Source: Telluria beijingensis
Lineage (GTDB): Bacteria; Pseudomonadota; Gammaproteobacteria; Burkholderiales; Burkholderiaceae_D
DNA length: 64,000 nt
Reading direction: 5' to 3'
NCBI RefSeq assembly: GCF_030770395.1
Contig: NZ_CP132480.1
Span: 3,623,071 to 3,687,070 of the forward strand
Position numbers and translations under genes: made by a program. Positions 16,697-25,760 of the stretch are shown piece after piece (positions within the stretch are counted from its first letter, which is position 1; each line of letters begins with the position of its first letter). Under the pieces are notes generated by a model, which saw only the letters and a program-made list of their open reading frames with translations, had not been told where the DNA came from and searched no databases.

Positions 16697-17614
16697 TCAG
16701 GGTTTGCGGGGCTGGAAGCGCACGATCGATTCGCCGGACGCCGTGGTGCGCGGCGCCGGGCGGAAGGCGTGGCCATAGATGACTTCGAAGGTCAGGCCCA
16801 GCTTGCCGTCCGGGCGGCGCTGCTCCTCGAAGGCGTCCAGCACGCGCCGCCATGCCGCGCGGCCAATCAGGCCGCGCCGGCGCGATTCGAGCGGATTGCC
16901 GCCCAGCGCCTGCACGTCGAGCAGCAGCGCCTGCGGCGTGTCGTAGGTGACGGTGATGCGTTCCATGTCCATGACCGGCGTCGAGAAGCCGGCCTCGACC
17001 AGTTGGTCGCCGAAATCGTGCATGTCGACGAAAGGCAAGGTGTGCGGGTGGGCGTCGAGCACGGCAAAGGCGCTGCGCAACTCGGTGAAGGTATCGGGGC
17101 CGAAGCAGGAAAACATCAGCAGCCCTTCCACGCGCAGCACGCGGCGCCATTCGGCGAACACCCGGTCGGGCAGCGGATGCCAGTGCAGAGCCAGGTTCGA
17201 CCACAGCAGGTCGAGCGAGTTCGGCCCGAACGGCAGGTTGCCGTAGTCGCCGCACAACACGTCGACGCCGGCCTTGGACGGCATCAGGCGCGTGAGCAAC
17301 TGGTTCAGCGAGCGGCCAGTGGCGGCCGGCGCCTTCGCCGCGCGCGCCATGGCCGCTGCCCCGTCGATGCCCAGGATTTGGGCCGCCGGATAGGTTTTTT
17401 GCAGCAAGGCAAGGTCGGCGCCGGCGCCGCAGCCGGCGTCCAGCACCTGCTTGGGCACGATCTTGACGAGGCTCAGGCGCTCATGCATGCGTTCGGCGAT
17501 CTCGCGGCGCAGGAAATCCGATGGCGCGACGCGTTCGGGCTGCGCGAACAGTTCGCGCACGCGAGCCAGGTCGATCGGGGCGCTCAGCCTGGACGGGGAT
17601 TGAGGAGAAGCCAT
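16697..17614 (-). CDS. SAM-dependent methyltransferase, BioC-like
   Basis: 305 aa. Class I methyltransferase: motif I is VLDAGCGAGADLALL (near residue 60), an acidic residue follows in LGIDGAAAM, and GDYGNLPFGPNSLDLLWSNL is the post-motif region. Length and N-terminal layout resemble malonyl-ACP O-methyltransferase BioC, which starts pimelate synthesis for biotin, and a gene of this kind often sits beside comF in Burkholderiales. No other bio gene is present here, so the substrate is not proven. It is divergent from comF. The start at 17614 has no strong ribosome site. Confidence 0.75.
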   Translation of the reverse strand: MASPQSPSRLSAPIDLARVRELFAQPERVAPSDFLRREIAERMHERLSLVKIVPKQVLDAGCGAGADLALLQKTYPAAQILGIDGAAAMARAAKAPAATGRSLNQLLTRLMPSKAGVDVLCGDYGNLPFGPNSLDLLWSNLALHWHPLPDRVFAEWRRVLRVEGLLMFSCFGPDTFTELRSAFAVLDAHPHTLPFVDMHDFGDQLVEAGFSTPVMDMERITVTYDTPQALLLDVQALGGNPLESRRRGLIGRAAWRRVLDAFEEQRRPDGKLGLTFEVIYGHAFRPAPRTTASGESIVRFQPRKP

Positions 17615-17686
17615 AAGAAGGAATGCAAGATGAGATAATGTCGGCAGTTTAACCGCTTGTGTCAGCACTTGTGGGAAGTCGAGCCG

Positions 17687-18406
17687 ATGCCAGACCTTCG
17701 CGCCTTGCCCGGGCGCCTGCTGCGCGCCATGCTGCCTTCCGCCTGCGCCCTGTGCGGTGGCTACGGCGACGAGGCCGTCTGCGCCGCCTGCGAACAGGCC
17801 TATGTGCTGCCCGTCGCGCGCTGTCGGTGCTGCGCCAATCCGGTTGGCGCGCTGGACGCGGGCCGGCATTGCGGCGCCTGCCTGGCCGATGCGCCGGCGT
17901 TCGATGCCACCGTGGCCGCCTGCGACTACACGGCGCCGCTCGACAGCCTGGTGCTGCAACTGAAATTCGGGGCCCAGCTGGCGCTGGCGCCGTGGATGGC
18001 GCGCGTGCTGCGCGCTGCCATTGCAGTCCGGGCGCCGGACTTGCCCGATCTGCTGTGCCCGGTGCCGCTAGGGCCGCGCCGCCTGGTCGAGCGCGGCTAT
18101 AACCAGGCGCTCGAGGTGGCAAAGCCGCTGGCTGCGGCGCTGGCATTACCGGTCATGCCGCAGCTATTGCAGCGGGTGCGCGAAACGAGCGCGCAGTCGG
18201 GCGCCGCGCCGGGCGAGCGCAAGAAGAATGTGCGCGGGGCGTTCGGCGTGAACGTCGCCTGCGATGTGCGCGGGCGCCACGTGGGCGTGGTCGACGACGT
18301 CATGTCGAGCGGCCACACGCTGGACGAGATCGCCGTCACGCTGAAGCGGGCTGGCGCCGCGCGCGTGACGAATATCGTATTCGCGCGCACCCCGCCGCAT
18401 GCATGA
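17687..18406 (+). CDS. comF: ComF family protein (phosphoribosyltransferase-like)
   Basis: 239 aa. An N-terminal double zinc-finger-like region (CALCGGYGDEAVCAACEQ then CRCCANPVG and CGACLAD) is followed by a phosphoribosyltransferase fold with GYNQALEVAKPLA and the PRPP loop VGVVDDVMSSGHTLDEI. Homologues act in uptake of transforming DNA and its conversion. An in-frame TTG start at 17657 would add 10 residues; the ATG at 17687 is a better fit to family length. trmL follows 28 bp later. Confidence 0.9.
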   Translation: MPDLRALPGRLLRAMLPSACALCGGYGDEAVCAACEQAYVLPVARCRCCANPVGALDAGRHCGACLADAPAFDATVAACDYTAPLDSLVLQLKFGAQLALAPWMARVLRAAIAVRAPDLPDLLCPVPLGPRRLVERGYNQALEVAKPLAAALALPVMPQLLQRVRETSAQSGAAPGERKKNVRGAFGVNVACDVRGRHVGVVDDVMSSGHTLDEIAVTLKRAGAARVTNIVFARTPPHA

Positions 18407-18434
18407 GGCATCAGATATCTATTAGGAGAAAACC

Positions 18435-18905
18435 TTGTTCCACGTCGTCCTGGTCGAACCAGAAATCCCGCCGAATACCGGCAATGTGATCCGCCTGTGC
18501 GCCAATGCCGGGGCCCAGCTGCACCTGATCGAACCGCTCGGCTTTCCGCTGGACGATGCCAAGATGCGCCGCGCCGGACTGGATTACCACGAGTACGCGA
18601 ACATGAAGGTGCACAAGGACTGGGATGCGTTCATCGCGGATACGCAACCCGACCCGGCGCGCATGTTCGCGCTCACCACGCATGGCTCCTCGCCGTTTGC
18701 CGATGCCCAGTTCCAGCCGGGCGACGTGTTCGTGTTCGGGCCAGAGTCGCGCGGACTGGCGCCGGCGTTTCGCGAAACCTTCCCGCCGGCCCAGCGCATT
18801 CGCCTGCCGATGCGGCCCGACAACCGCAGCCTGAACCTGTCGAACACCGTGGCGATCGTCGTCTACGAGGCCTGGCGCCAGAACGGTTATCTGGGCGGCG
18901 CCTGA
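18435..18905 (+). CDS. trmL: tRNA (cytidine(34)-2'-O)-methyltransferase
   Basis: 156 aa SPOUT methyltransferase. VLVEPEIPPNTGNVIRLCAN is the N-terminal signature, FVFGPESRGL the central loop and IRLPMRPDNRSLNLSNTVAI the C-terminal knot segment with the SAM-binding Asn/Ser residues. TrmL methylates the wobble base of tRNA-Leu isoacceptors. The start codon is TTG at 18435 with AGGAG about 7 nt upstream. Its 3' end overlaps the convergent S41 peptidase gene by 19 bp. Confidence 0.96.
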   Translation: MFHVVLVEPEIPPNTGNVIRLCANAGAQLHLIEPLGFPLDDAKMRRAGLDYHEYANMKVHKDWDAFIADTQPDPARMFALTTHGSSPFADAQFQPGDVFVFGPESRGLAPAFRETFPPAQRIRLPMRPDNRSLNLSNTVAIVVYEAWRQNGYLGGA

Positions 18906-19966
18906 AGCGGACCGCCTTCGAGCCAGCGCTGCACTTGCTTCACCTCCGCCTCGCGCGCAGTCTGGTCGGCCGGCGCCGGCAGGAGGATGTCCGGTGCAAT
19001 ACCGGCAGCGTCGATGTGCAGGTCCGGCAGTCGGGTCGAGCGCGTCGTCGCATAGAACAGGATACGGCCCGAGTCGAGCCGGTAGGGTCGCAGGTTCGAA
19101 TAGTCGAGTGCGCCCATGGTCGGGCGGCCGACGATCTTGACGCGAAAGCTGGTCCGCGCCTCGAGCACGAACTGCTCGCAACTGCTGCCGCAGGGCCGGT
19201 CGGTCAAGATCGCAACACGCTCGGGACGGCGCGCTTCCAGGTCCACCGGGACGGAACCGAAGCGCTCGCCGCCGAAGAGCATGAAGCTGCCGGCTGGCGC
19301 CATGCGCATCCGCTCGACCAGTGGGGTCATCTGCTCGAGGCAGGCGGCGGGATCGCCGGTGTAGCTGCAGACATCGCGCTGCGACTGGATATTCGCCGGC
19401 GTCACACGATACTCGACGCCCTGGCGCGGCAGATAGGCATCCAGCAGCCACGGTCGCAGCGGTGCGAACCCGGCATCCTCGCCGCCGTCGTTGTCGCGCA
19501 CATCGACGATCCAGTTCTTGCGCGATGCGAGTTCGCTGCGGTGTTTGGCCAGCAGATTGGCAAGGGCGGCGCCATGTCCCTGGTTGAAGCTCGGCAGCAC
19601 GAGCATTGCAGTGTCCTTGCCAAGGACGCTGAACTGCGGAGCGCGCGAATTGGCAAGTGCTTGGGATTTGCCGGGCTTGGTGCCGGCCGCAGGAATCAGT
19701 TGGAGGTGAGTTGGTCTCCAGGCTTTCAGATAGGTTTGCAGGATGCTGTCGCAAGCGGCCACCTCAAGCGTCTGGCCGGCTGCAGTGTGCGCCGACGCCA
19801 GGGCTGCGGCGATGCTCGCGCCATGGCTGGCCAGGTGCGTGCCGGCGCCGGCATCGTTCGCTTCAATGAAGTGGGCAATCCGCGACAGGTCGGCCTGGCA
19901 CTCGGCGGCGGGCGATGCAAGCGCGGCGTGGGCGTGCAATGCAAGATAGAAAATCAGGAGTTTCAC
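18887..19966 (-). CDS. Secreted S41-family peptidase-like protein
   Basis: 359 aa with an N-terminal signal peptide (LLIFYLALHAHAALASPA). The C-terminal half has the S41/tail-specific protease fold pattern: NWIVDVRDNDGGEDAGF, ERVAILTDRPCGSSCEQFVL (candidate catalytic Ser in GSSCEQF), and VGRPTMGALDYSN. A PDZ domain is not evident and the usual catalytic Lys is not clear, so activity is uncertain. It begins 3 nt after the SGNH hydrolase gene, so the two form an operon. Confidence 0.78.
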   Translation of the reverse strand: MKLLIFYLALHAHAALASPAAECQADLSRIAHFIEANDAGAGTHLASHGASIAAALASAHTAAGQTLEVAACDSILQTYLKAWRPTHLQLIPAAGTKPGKSQALANSRAPQFSVLGKDTAMLVLPSFNQGHGAALANLLAKHRSELASRKNWIVDVRDNDGGEDAGFAPLRPWLLDAYLPRQGVEYRVTPANIQSQRDVCSYTGDPAACLEQMTPLVERMRMAPAGSFMLFGGERFGSVPVDLEARRPERVAILTDRPCGSSCEQFVLEARTSFRVKIVGRPTMGALDYSNLRPYRLDSGRILFYATTRSTRLPDLHIDAAGIAPDILLPAPADQTAREAEVKQVQRWLEGGPLQAPPR

Positions 19967-19969
19967 GGT

Positions 19970-21133
19970 TCAGGAGATAAAGGCCCCGGCCCGAAACGCC
20001 AGCGTGCAGAATCGTTCGCCGATCAAGCGATGCGCTTCTGCCCCGGGATGGAGCTCGTCGGATAGAGGATAACGCGCATAGTCCTCGGGGCCGTACAGCT
20101 CCCGGCCGTCGAGGTAGTGGAGATTCGCATCGGCCAGCGCCCGCTGCTGGACGATCTTCTGCAGCTGCTCGCGAATCACGCCGAGGGTCAGCTTGCCCTG
20201 CCGACGCTCGGCGTCGTTGCCCATCGCCCGGTATAGCAGCCTGCCCTTTTTCAGTTCCTTGCCATCGAACATGGTTGGGCCGGGTATCGTCTCGTGGATC
20301 GGGCAGAAGGTCGGCGAGATCACCAGCAAGGGCGTCGCCGGATGCCCTTCGCGGATCGTGTCGAGAAAACCATGCACGACCGGCCCGAAGGCCCGCAGCC
20401 GCATCAGGTCGGTATTGACGATATTGATCCCGAGCTTGAGGCTGATCACGTCGGCGGGCAGATCGCGGATCGTGCGCGCCGTGAACGGGTCCAGTAAAGC
20501 ACTCCCCCCAAAGCCGAGATTCATCAGGTCGACACCGGCCAGCCGCGCAGCCACCACCGGCCAGATGCCGGCCGGGTTGGTCGCATTGGAGCCCTGGCTG
20601 ATGGAGCTGCCATGGTGCAGCCAGCGACGTTTGCCGCCCGCAGCCAGCGGAGAAAACGGCGCATCGGCATGCAGCGCCACCAGCTCCGTCGTCTCGTCAT
20701 GCGGCAGCCAGATCTCGACGGTCTTGTCGCCCGGCGGCAGGCCGGCGAAGCGCAATGTTTGCGGCTCGCCGGGCCGCAGCTTGCCTGTACCCGACAACAT
20801 ATCGATGTCCATCACCTTGCCGCCGGCCGCACTCGCCCGTTGCACCAGTTGGCCGTCGACCAGCACGTCATAGTTGCCGTCCGGGCGCGGCGCCATGTCG
20901 CCGTAGCGGCGCTTGGTCGGCAGCGCGACCAGTTCCACGACCGTGGCCGCGGTGCTGAAAGCCAGGCGCACGCCGGACGGCTGGGCCTCGGCCATCGCCA
21001 ATTGCGGATCGGGATACTGCGCGCGCGCCCAGGCGGGCAGGCGGTGCGGCAGCAGGCCCGCTTCCGTGCGCTCGAGCTCGACGGCGCCATGGATCAGGTC
21101 GGGCGTGACCGGCGAGTGGAAGGCCAGCGTCAT
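19970..21133 (-). CDS. SGNH/GDSL hydrolase family protein with N-terminal beta domain
   Basis: 387 aa. The C-terminal half is an SGNH esterase: block I HHGSSISQGSNA (Ser), block II NLGFGGSALLDP (Gly), block III SLKLGINIVN (Asn), and block V SDELHPGAEAHRLI (Asp and His). The N-terminal 170 residues are beta-rich with LPPGDKTVEIWLPHDETTE, as in SsfX3-type carbohydrate esterases and acyltransferases. No signal peptide is seen, so it is probably cytoplasmic. It lies downstream of the porin by 90 bp and is coupled to the S41 gene. Confidence 0.85.
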   Translation of the reverse strand: MTLAFHSPVTPDLIHGAVELERTEAGLLPHRLPAWARAQYPDPQLAMAEAQPSGVRLAFSTAATVVELVALPTKRRYGDMAPRPDGNYDVLVDGQLVQRASAAGGKVMDIDMLSGTGKLRPGEPQTLRFAGLPPGDKTVEIWLPHDETTELVALHADAPFSPLAAGGKRRWLHHGSSISQGSNATNPAGIWPVVAARLAGVDLMNLGFGGSALLDPFTARTIRDLPADVISLKLGINIVNTDLMRLRAFGPVVHGFLDTIREGHPATPLLVISPTFCPIHETIPGPTMFDGKELKKGRLLYRAMGNDAERRQGKLTLGVIREQLQKIVQQRALADANLHYLDGRELYGPEDYARYPLSDELHPGAEAHRLIGERFCTLAFRAGAFIS

Positions 21134-21223
21134 GACGATATTCCTTGAACAGATGGAGGGTTGCAGCGGCGCCCATTATAGAGAAGCGCACCGCCGCCAG
21201 CCCACCAGCCCCCACCCGCGCCC

Positions 21224-22309
21224 TCAGAAACTGTGCCGCAAGCCCGCCATCACTCCGTTCTGCGCCATGCCCGGCGCCACCGTGCCGCCGGCGTCCAGCG
21301 CCACTGCCGATGCGCCGTCGTTGTCCATCCGGCCCACCGAGGCATAGACGGCGGTGCGCTTCGACAGCGCGTAGCTCAGGCGCGCCACGTACAGCGTCAC
21401 GTCGTCGTTCGAGCGCTTCGCGTTACGCCGCGCGAACTGCGCGTCCAGCGTGAAGGCGCCGAACGGCCGGCTGGCGCCAACGTAGAACAGCAGCGATTCG
21501 CTCAAGCCAGTGGCGGCATTCGTCTCGCGATCCATGGCGCCGGCGCCGATCTTTGTACCGCCCAGCATCAGGTAGCCATTGACCGTGGTGCGGATATCGG
21601 TATTTCCGCTGCTGGTCAATCCACCGCCCGCGCCGGTATTGCCGTTCATGCGATCGTAGCTCGCGTTCAGGCCCCAGTTTCTGCTTTCGTAACCCAGCAG
21701 CGCCGTGTACTGGCGGCAGGCCTGTGAGTTGCCCGCCACCTCCCCCGGACAGTTGGTCGCCGCCGGGCCGCCGGTGGCGACGCCGTCGCGTCCGAAGCTG
21801 TAGGTGGCGCCCACCATGACACCGTTGAAGTTGCCCAGGTAGCCGATCGCGTTGTCGCTGCGAGCGTTGGGGATATACAGGTCGATGCTGCTGATCGAGA
21901 ACAGCTGCGGCCCCATCACGTCCGATTTCATCGACGAGATGAAGGTCATGTTCACCTGGCGCCCGACGGTCAGCGTGCCCCAGCTGCCCTTCAGGCCGAC
22001 GTTGGCGGCGCGGCCGAACAGGCGGCCGCCCTGGCCCGCAGCGCCGGTATCCATCGAGATGCCGTTTTCGAGCACAAAGAAGGCCTGCAGGCCGTTGCCC
22101 AGGTCTTCGGTGCCGCGAAAGCCGATCCGCGACGGCAGCGAACCGGTCAGCGATGGCACCTTGGTGACGCCATTGCCGTCGGCATCGGCATTGGTGATGT
22201 GGGCCAGGCCGCTATCGACCAGGCCATAGACCTGGACCGAGGTTTGGGCGCAAGCCGCGGACGCGGCAAGGCCGCACGCCAGCGCGAGCGCGCCGTGAAA
22301 TGGTTGCAT
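21224..22309 (-). CDS. Gram-negative porin (general, 16-strand type)
   Basis: 361 aa. Signal peptide ends ...AASAACA, and the mature part begins QTSVQVYGLVDSGL, the hallmark start of burkholderial porins. SRIGFRGTEDLGNGLQAFFV is the typical second-strand region, and the last residues MAGLRHSF end in Phe as required by the BAM complex. It lies 67 bp after the MFS gene in the ben block and probably serves as the outer-membrane entry for benzoate, inferred from position. Confidence 0.93.
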   Translation of the reverse strand: MQPFHGALALACGLAASAACAQTSVQVYGLVDSGLAHITNADADGNGVTKVPSLTGSLPSRIGFRGTEDLGNGLQAFFVLENGISMDTGAAGQGGRLFGRAANVGLKGSWGTLTVGRQVNMTFISSMKSDVMGPQLFSISSIDLYIPNARSDNAIGYLGNFNGVMVGATYSFGRDGVATGGPAATNCPGEVAGNSQACRQYTALLGYESRNWGLNASYDRMNGNTGAGGGLTSSGNTDIRTTVNGYLMLGGTKIGAGAMDRETNAATGLSESLLFYVGASRPFGAFTLDAQFARRNAKRSNDDVTLYVARLSYALSKRTAVYASVGRMDNDGASAVALDAGGTVAPGMAQNGVMAGLRHSF

Positions 22310-22376
22310 GATGTCTCCTGCTAGTTATGGGTGTGATGCGGGATGGCCCGGCGAATGCCGGGCCGGTGGCGCCGGG

Positions 22377-23720
22377 TCAAGCCGGCTCGGTGGCGCCCAC
22401 GGCGGCGATCTTCGTGGTGGCCGAGTGCTCGTGCCTGATCAGCGCCACGGCGATGGTCGCGATGACCGCCGGGACCGAGATCGCCAGGAAGTTCTGCTGC
22501 AGCGGCAGCGACATCCCGACCAGGGTGCCGATCACGATCGGCGCCAGGATCGCGCCGCTGCGGCCCACGCCCGAAGCCCAGCCGATGCCGGTCGAGCGCA
22601 CCGCGCTCGGATAGAACTGGCCGGCATAGGCATAGGTGACGATCTGGGTGCCGATGGTCGAGGCGCCGGCCAGGCCGACCACCAGGAACAGCAACGGGCC
22701 TGGCATCGGATAGCCGAGCAGCGCGATCGACACCGCGGCCAGCGCATACATCCCGACCAGCACGTACTTGATGTGGAAGCGGTCCGCCAGCCAGCCGCCG
22801 CCGACGGCGCCGATGACGGCGCCAAAGTTCAGCACCAGCACGAAGGTCAGCGCCGAACCCAGGCTGTAGCCGGCGCCGGCCATCAGCTTGGCCAGCCAGG
22901 AACTCAGCGCATACACCATGAACAGGCACATGAAGAAGGCGATCCAGAACATGATGGTGCTGAAGCCGCGGCCTTCCTGGAACAGCTTGCCGATCGGCGC
23001 GCCGGTTGCGCGCTCGGTGGCCGGAATCTGGAAATCGTCGGCCGCACCCGGACGATAACCCGGCTCCATGCGCGCCAGGATGCCTTTGAGTTCATCGATC
23101 CGTCCCTGCTTGATCAGGAACGGCATCGATTCGGGCATCGACTTGAGGATGAAGGGGATCAGCAGCACCGGCACGCCGGCGGCCAGGAACACCGACTGCC
23201 AGCCGTGTTGCTCGATCAGGCCCTTGCCCAGCACGGCCGCAAGCATGCCGCCCACCGCATAGCCGCTGAACATCAGCGTCACCATCGTGGCGCGGATCTT
23301 GCGGGGTGAATATTCGGTCATCTGGGCCACCACGTTCGGCATCACGCCGCCGATCCCGAGCCCGGCCAGGAAGCGCATCACGCCGAACATATAGGGATCG
23401 CTGGTGAACCCGGCAGCGGCTGTGAATACGCTGAACAGGAACAGGCAGATCACGATCGTCCAGCGCCGGCCGATGCGGTCGGCCAGGGTGCCGAGGAAGA
23501 TCGCGCCGAACATCATCCCGAACAGCGCCGAGCTGACCATGAAGCCGGCATCCTGGGCGGTCACGCCCATCTCGCTCATGATCGAGGGGAGCGCGATGCC
23601 GGCCACGGCCAGGTCATAGCCGTCGCAGATGATGATGACCGCGCACCACAGCAGGAGCGAGGCGTGGAACCCGTTGAACCTGGCCGTATCGGCCATCTTG
23701 TGTACGTCGATGTGTCGCAT
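22377..23720 (-). CDS. benK: MFS aromatic acid:H+ symporter (BenK-like)
   Basis: 447 aa with twelve hydrophobic helices. The start ...NGFHASLLLWCAVIIICDGY then DLAVAGIALPSI contains the DGYD charge pair characteristic of the aromatic acid:H+ symporter family, and the loop 2-3 motif is GTLADRIGRRWT. It takes up benzoate or related acids across the inner membrane. The frame stays open far upstream of 23720, but the ATG with GGAGAC upstream sets the real start. It is 56 bp downstream of benE. Confidence 0.88.
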   Translation of the reverse strand: MRHIDVHKMADTARFNGFHASLLLWCAVIIICDGYDLAVAGIALPSIMSEMGVTAQDAGFMVSSALFGMMFGAIFLGTLADRIGRRWTIVICLFLFSVFTAAAGFTSDPYMFGVMRFLAGLGIGGVMPNVVAQMTEYSPRKIRATMVTLMFSGYAVGGMLAAVLGKGLIEQHGWQSVFLAAGVPVLLIPFILKSMPESMPFLIKQGRIDELKGILARMEPGYRPGAADDFQIPATERATGAPIGKLFQEGRGFSTIMFWIAFFMCLFMVYALSSWLAKLMAGAGYSLGSALTFVLVLNFGAVIGAVGGGWLADRFHIKYVLVGMYALAAVSIALLGYPMPGPLLFLVVGLAGASTIGTQIVTYAYAGQFYPSAVRSTGIGWASGVGRSGAILAPIVIGTLVGMSLPLQQNFLAISVPAVIATIAVALIRHEHSATTKIAAVGATEPA

Positions 23721-23776
23721 GATGTGTGTCTCCTTGATTGTAATGTTGTGTCGCACATGCCTGCCTGATTTCCTGT

Positions 23777-24979
23777 CTACTTCTTGTTGTCGTGCCCCTC
23801 CTTCCGCCCGCCGTGCAGGATCCACCAGGCCAGCATGCCGATGACGACGCCCCAGAACGCCGCGCCCAGGCCCAGGAAGCGCATGCCCGAGGCGGTAGCC
23901 AGGAAAGCGATGATGGACGCCTCGCGGTGGTCGTCGGCGGCGATCACGCCGGCCAGGTTGGCCGTGATCGGCCCAAGCAGCGCCAGGCCGGCCAGCGTGG
24001 CGATCAGTTCGCGCGGGAGTGCGCCGAACAGCATCACGATCGAGCCGCCGCACAGCCCTGCGGCCAGGTAGAAGGCGCCGTTGGCCAGCCCCGCGACGTA
24101 GCGCCGGCGCGGATCCTCGTGGGCGTCGCGCCCGGTGCACATGGCGGCAGTGATCGCCGCGATGGCGATCGTGATGCCGCCGGTGAAGGCCACTGCCGCC
24201 GAGACGATGCTGTTGACGGCGATGATCGGGCGCGCCCCGGTCTGGTAGCCCGAGGTCGACAGCACCGCCATCCCCGGCAGGTATTGCCCGGTCAGCGTCA
24301 CCAGCACCAGCGGCAGCGCGAGGCTGAAGGTGCTCTCCCACGACCATGCCGGCGCAATGAACTGCGGCGTGACGAATTCCAGCGCGATGCCCGACAGCCG
24401 GCTGGCGCCGCTCGCCACGGCCAGCAGCACGCCGGCCGCCAGCAACAGCAGCACGCTGTAGCGCGGCAGCACGCGCTTGAACAGCAGATAGGCGCCGATC
24501 ATGCCGAAGGCGAGCAGCGGGAAGGTGCTGGTCGAAGCGAAGGCCTGCAGGCCGAACGGCAGCAGGATCCCGGCCATCATGCCGCTGGCGACGCCCTTCG
24601 GCACCCAGGCCATCACGCGCTCGAAGCTGCCCGACAGGCCGATCGCCAGCAACACCGCCGCGGCGGTCAGGTAGGCGCCCACCGCCTCGCCCAGCGACAG
24701 CGCCGGGAACAGCGTGATCAGGAGCGCCGTGCCGGGCGCGGACCAGGCGGTGATCACCGGCGCCCGCAAGGTCCAGCTCAGGACGATGCCGGATACCGCG
24801 GCGCCAATCGAGATGCCCCACACCCAGGAGGCGAACATGGCGTGGTCGACCTGGGCCGCCTGCGCCGCCTGGTAGAAGATCGCGAGCGGCCCGGCCAGCG
24901 ACACGAGCACTGCCAGGAAGCCGGCCGTGATCGCGGTGACCGACCAGTCCGATGCCAGCGAACGGGATGCCGCCGACAT
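23777..24979 (-). CDS. benE: Benzoate transporter BenE
   Basis: 400 aa, about twelve hydrophobic segments. SLAGPLAIFYQAAQAAQVDH, WSAPGTALLITLFPALS, YLPGMAVLSTSGYQTGARPI and GGITIAIAAITAAMCTGRDA are conserved BenE segments. Its ATG overlaps the TGA of pcaD by one base (TGATG). Together with the MFS protein it gives two inner-membrane uptake routes in one operon. Confidence 0.95.
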   Translation of the reverse strand: MSAASRSLASDWSVTAITAGFLAVLVSLAGPLAIFYQAAQAAQVDHAMFASWVWGISIGAAVSGIVLSWTLRAPVITAWSAPGTALLITLFPALSLGEAVGAYLTAAAVLLAIGLSGSFERVMAWVPKGVASGMMAGILLPFGLQAFASTSTFPLLAFGMIGAYLLFKRVLPRYSVLLLLAAGVLLAVASGASRLSGIALEFVTPQFIAPAWSWESTFSLALPLVLVTLTGQYLPGMAVLSTSGYQTGARPIIAVNSIVSAAVAFTGGITIAIAAITAAMCTGRDAHEDPRRRYVAGLANGAFYLAAGLCGGSIVMLFGALPRELIATLAGLALLGPITANLAGVIAADDHREASIIAFLATASGMRFLGLGAAFWGVVIGMLAWWILHGGRKEGHDNKK

Positions 24980-25758
24980 CAGGCGTCCAGGAAGGCATGG
25001 ACTGTTTCCGCGAACAGTTCCGGCGCCTCGAGGTTCGACAGGTGCGAAGCCGGCACCTCGGCCAGTGTGGACCCGGGAATCGCCTGCTGCAGGAAGCGGG
25101 CGTCGTCCGCGGTGGTGACCGGGTCGAAGGCGCCGGCGATGACCAGGGTGGGCACGGGAATGGCGGCCACCGCGGCGCGCAGGTCGGCCCCGGCCAGCGC
25201 GTCGCAGCAGGCCGCATAGCCTTCCGGGTCGGTGCGCAGGAGTACGGCCTGCATGGCCCGCACCAGCTCCGGCTGCGCGCCCACGAAAGCGGGCGTAAAC
25301 CAGCGGCCCGGCGAACCGGCCGCGATCTCTTCCATGCCGCTGGCGCGCACCGCCGCGGCGCGTGCGCGCCAGCCATCGAGGCTGCCGATGCGGGCGGCGG
25401 TATTGGCCAGCACCAGCCGTTCCAGCCGCTGCGGGGCATGCACCCCGAGCCACTGGCCGATCGCGCCGCCCATCGACAGGCCCACGAAGTGGGCGCGCCC
25501 GATGCCGAGCGTGTCGAGCAGCGCCAGCACGTCGCGGCCCAGCAGTTTGAGCGTGTACGGCCCGGCCGGGCTCTTTGACGCGCCATGACCGCGGGTGTCG
25601 TAGCGTAGCACCTGGAACCGCGACGCCAGGCTGTAGGCCAGGTCGTCCCACATGCTCATGTCGGTGCCGAGGGAATTCGACAGCACCACCGTGGGACGGT
25701 CGGCGCTGCCCTGCAAGCGGTAATGCAGCAGCGTGCCGTTGACGGTCGCAATGGCCAT
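24979..25758 (-). CDS. pcaD: 3-oxoadipate enol-lactonase
   Basis: 259 aa alpha/beta hydrolase. VVLSNSLGTDMSMWDD is the oxyanion-hole region, YDTRGHGASKSPAGPYTL the typical following loop, GLSMGG the nucleophile elbow (Ser95), and SHLSNLEAPELF carries the catalytic His. It hydrolyses 3-oxoadipate enol-lactone, the product of CatC, to 3-oxoadipate. The start 2 nt after benD shows it belongs to the ben operon, which is less usual than a pca location. Confidence 0.95.
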   Translation of the reverse strand: MAIATVNGTLLHYRLQGSADRPTVVLSNSLGTDMSMWDDLAYSLASRFQVLRYDTRGHGASKSPAGPYTLKLLGRDVLALLDTLGIGRAHFVGLSMGGAIGQWLGVHAPQRLERLVLANTAARIGSLDGWRARAAAVRASGMEEIAAGSPGRWFTPAFVGAQPELVRAMQAVLLRTDPEGYAACCDALAGADLRAAVAAIPVPTLVIAGAFDPVTTADDARFLQQAIPGSTLAEVPASHLSNLEAPELFAETVHAFLDA

Positions 25759-25760
25759 GC

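Noticed and set aside
18497..20065. 522-codon frame over trmL and the S41 gene
   Set aside because: It overlaps two well-supported genes in other frames and has shadow-type composition.
22377..25586. Single 1,069-aa fusion of an unknown N-terminus with the MFS transporter
   Set aside because: The frame is open by chance across benE and pcaD; the ATG at 23,720 with a ribosome site and a normal 447-aa MFS protein explains it.
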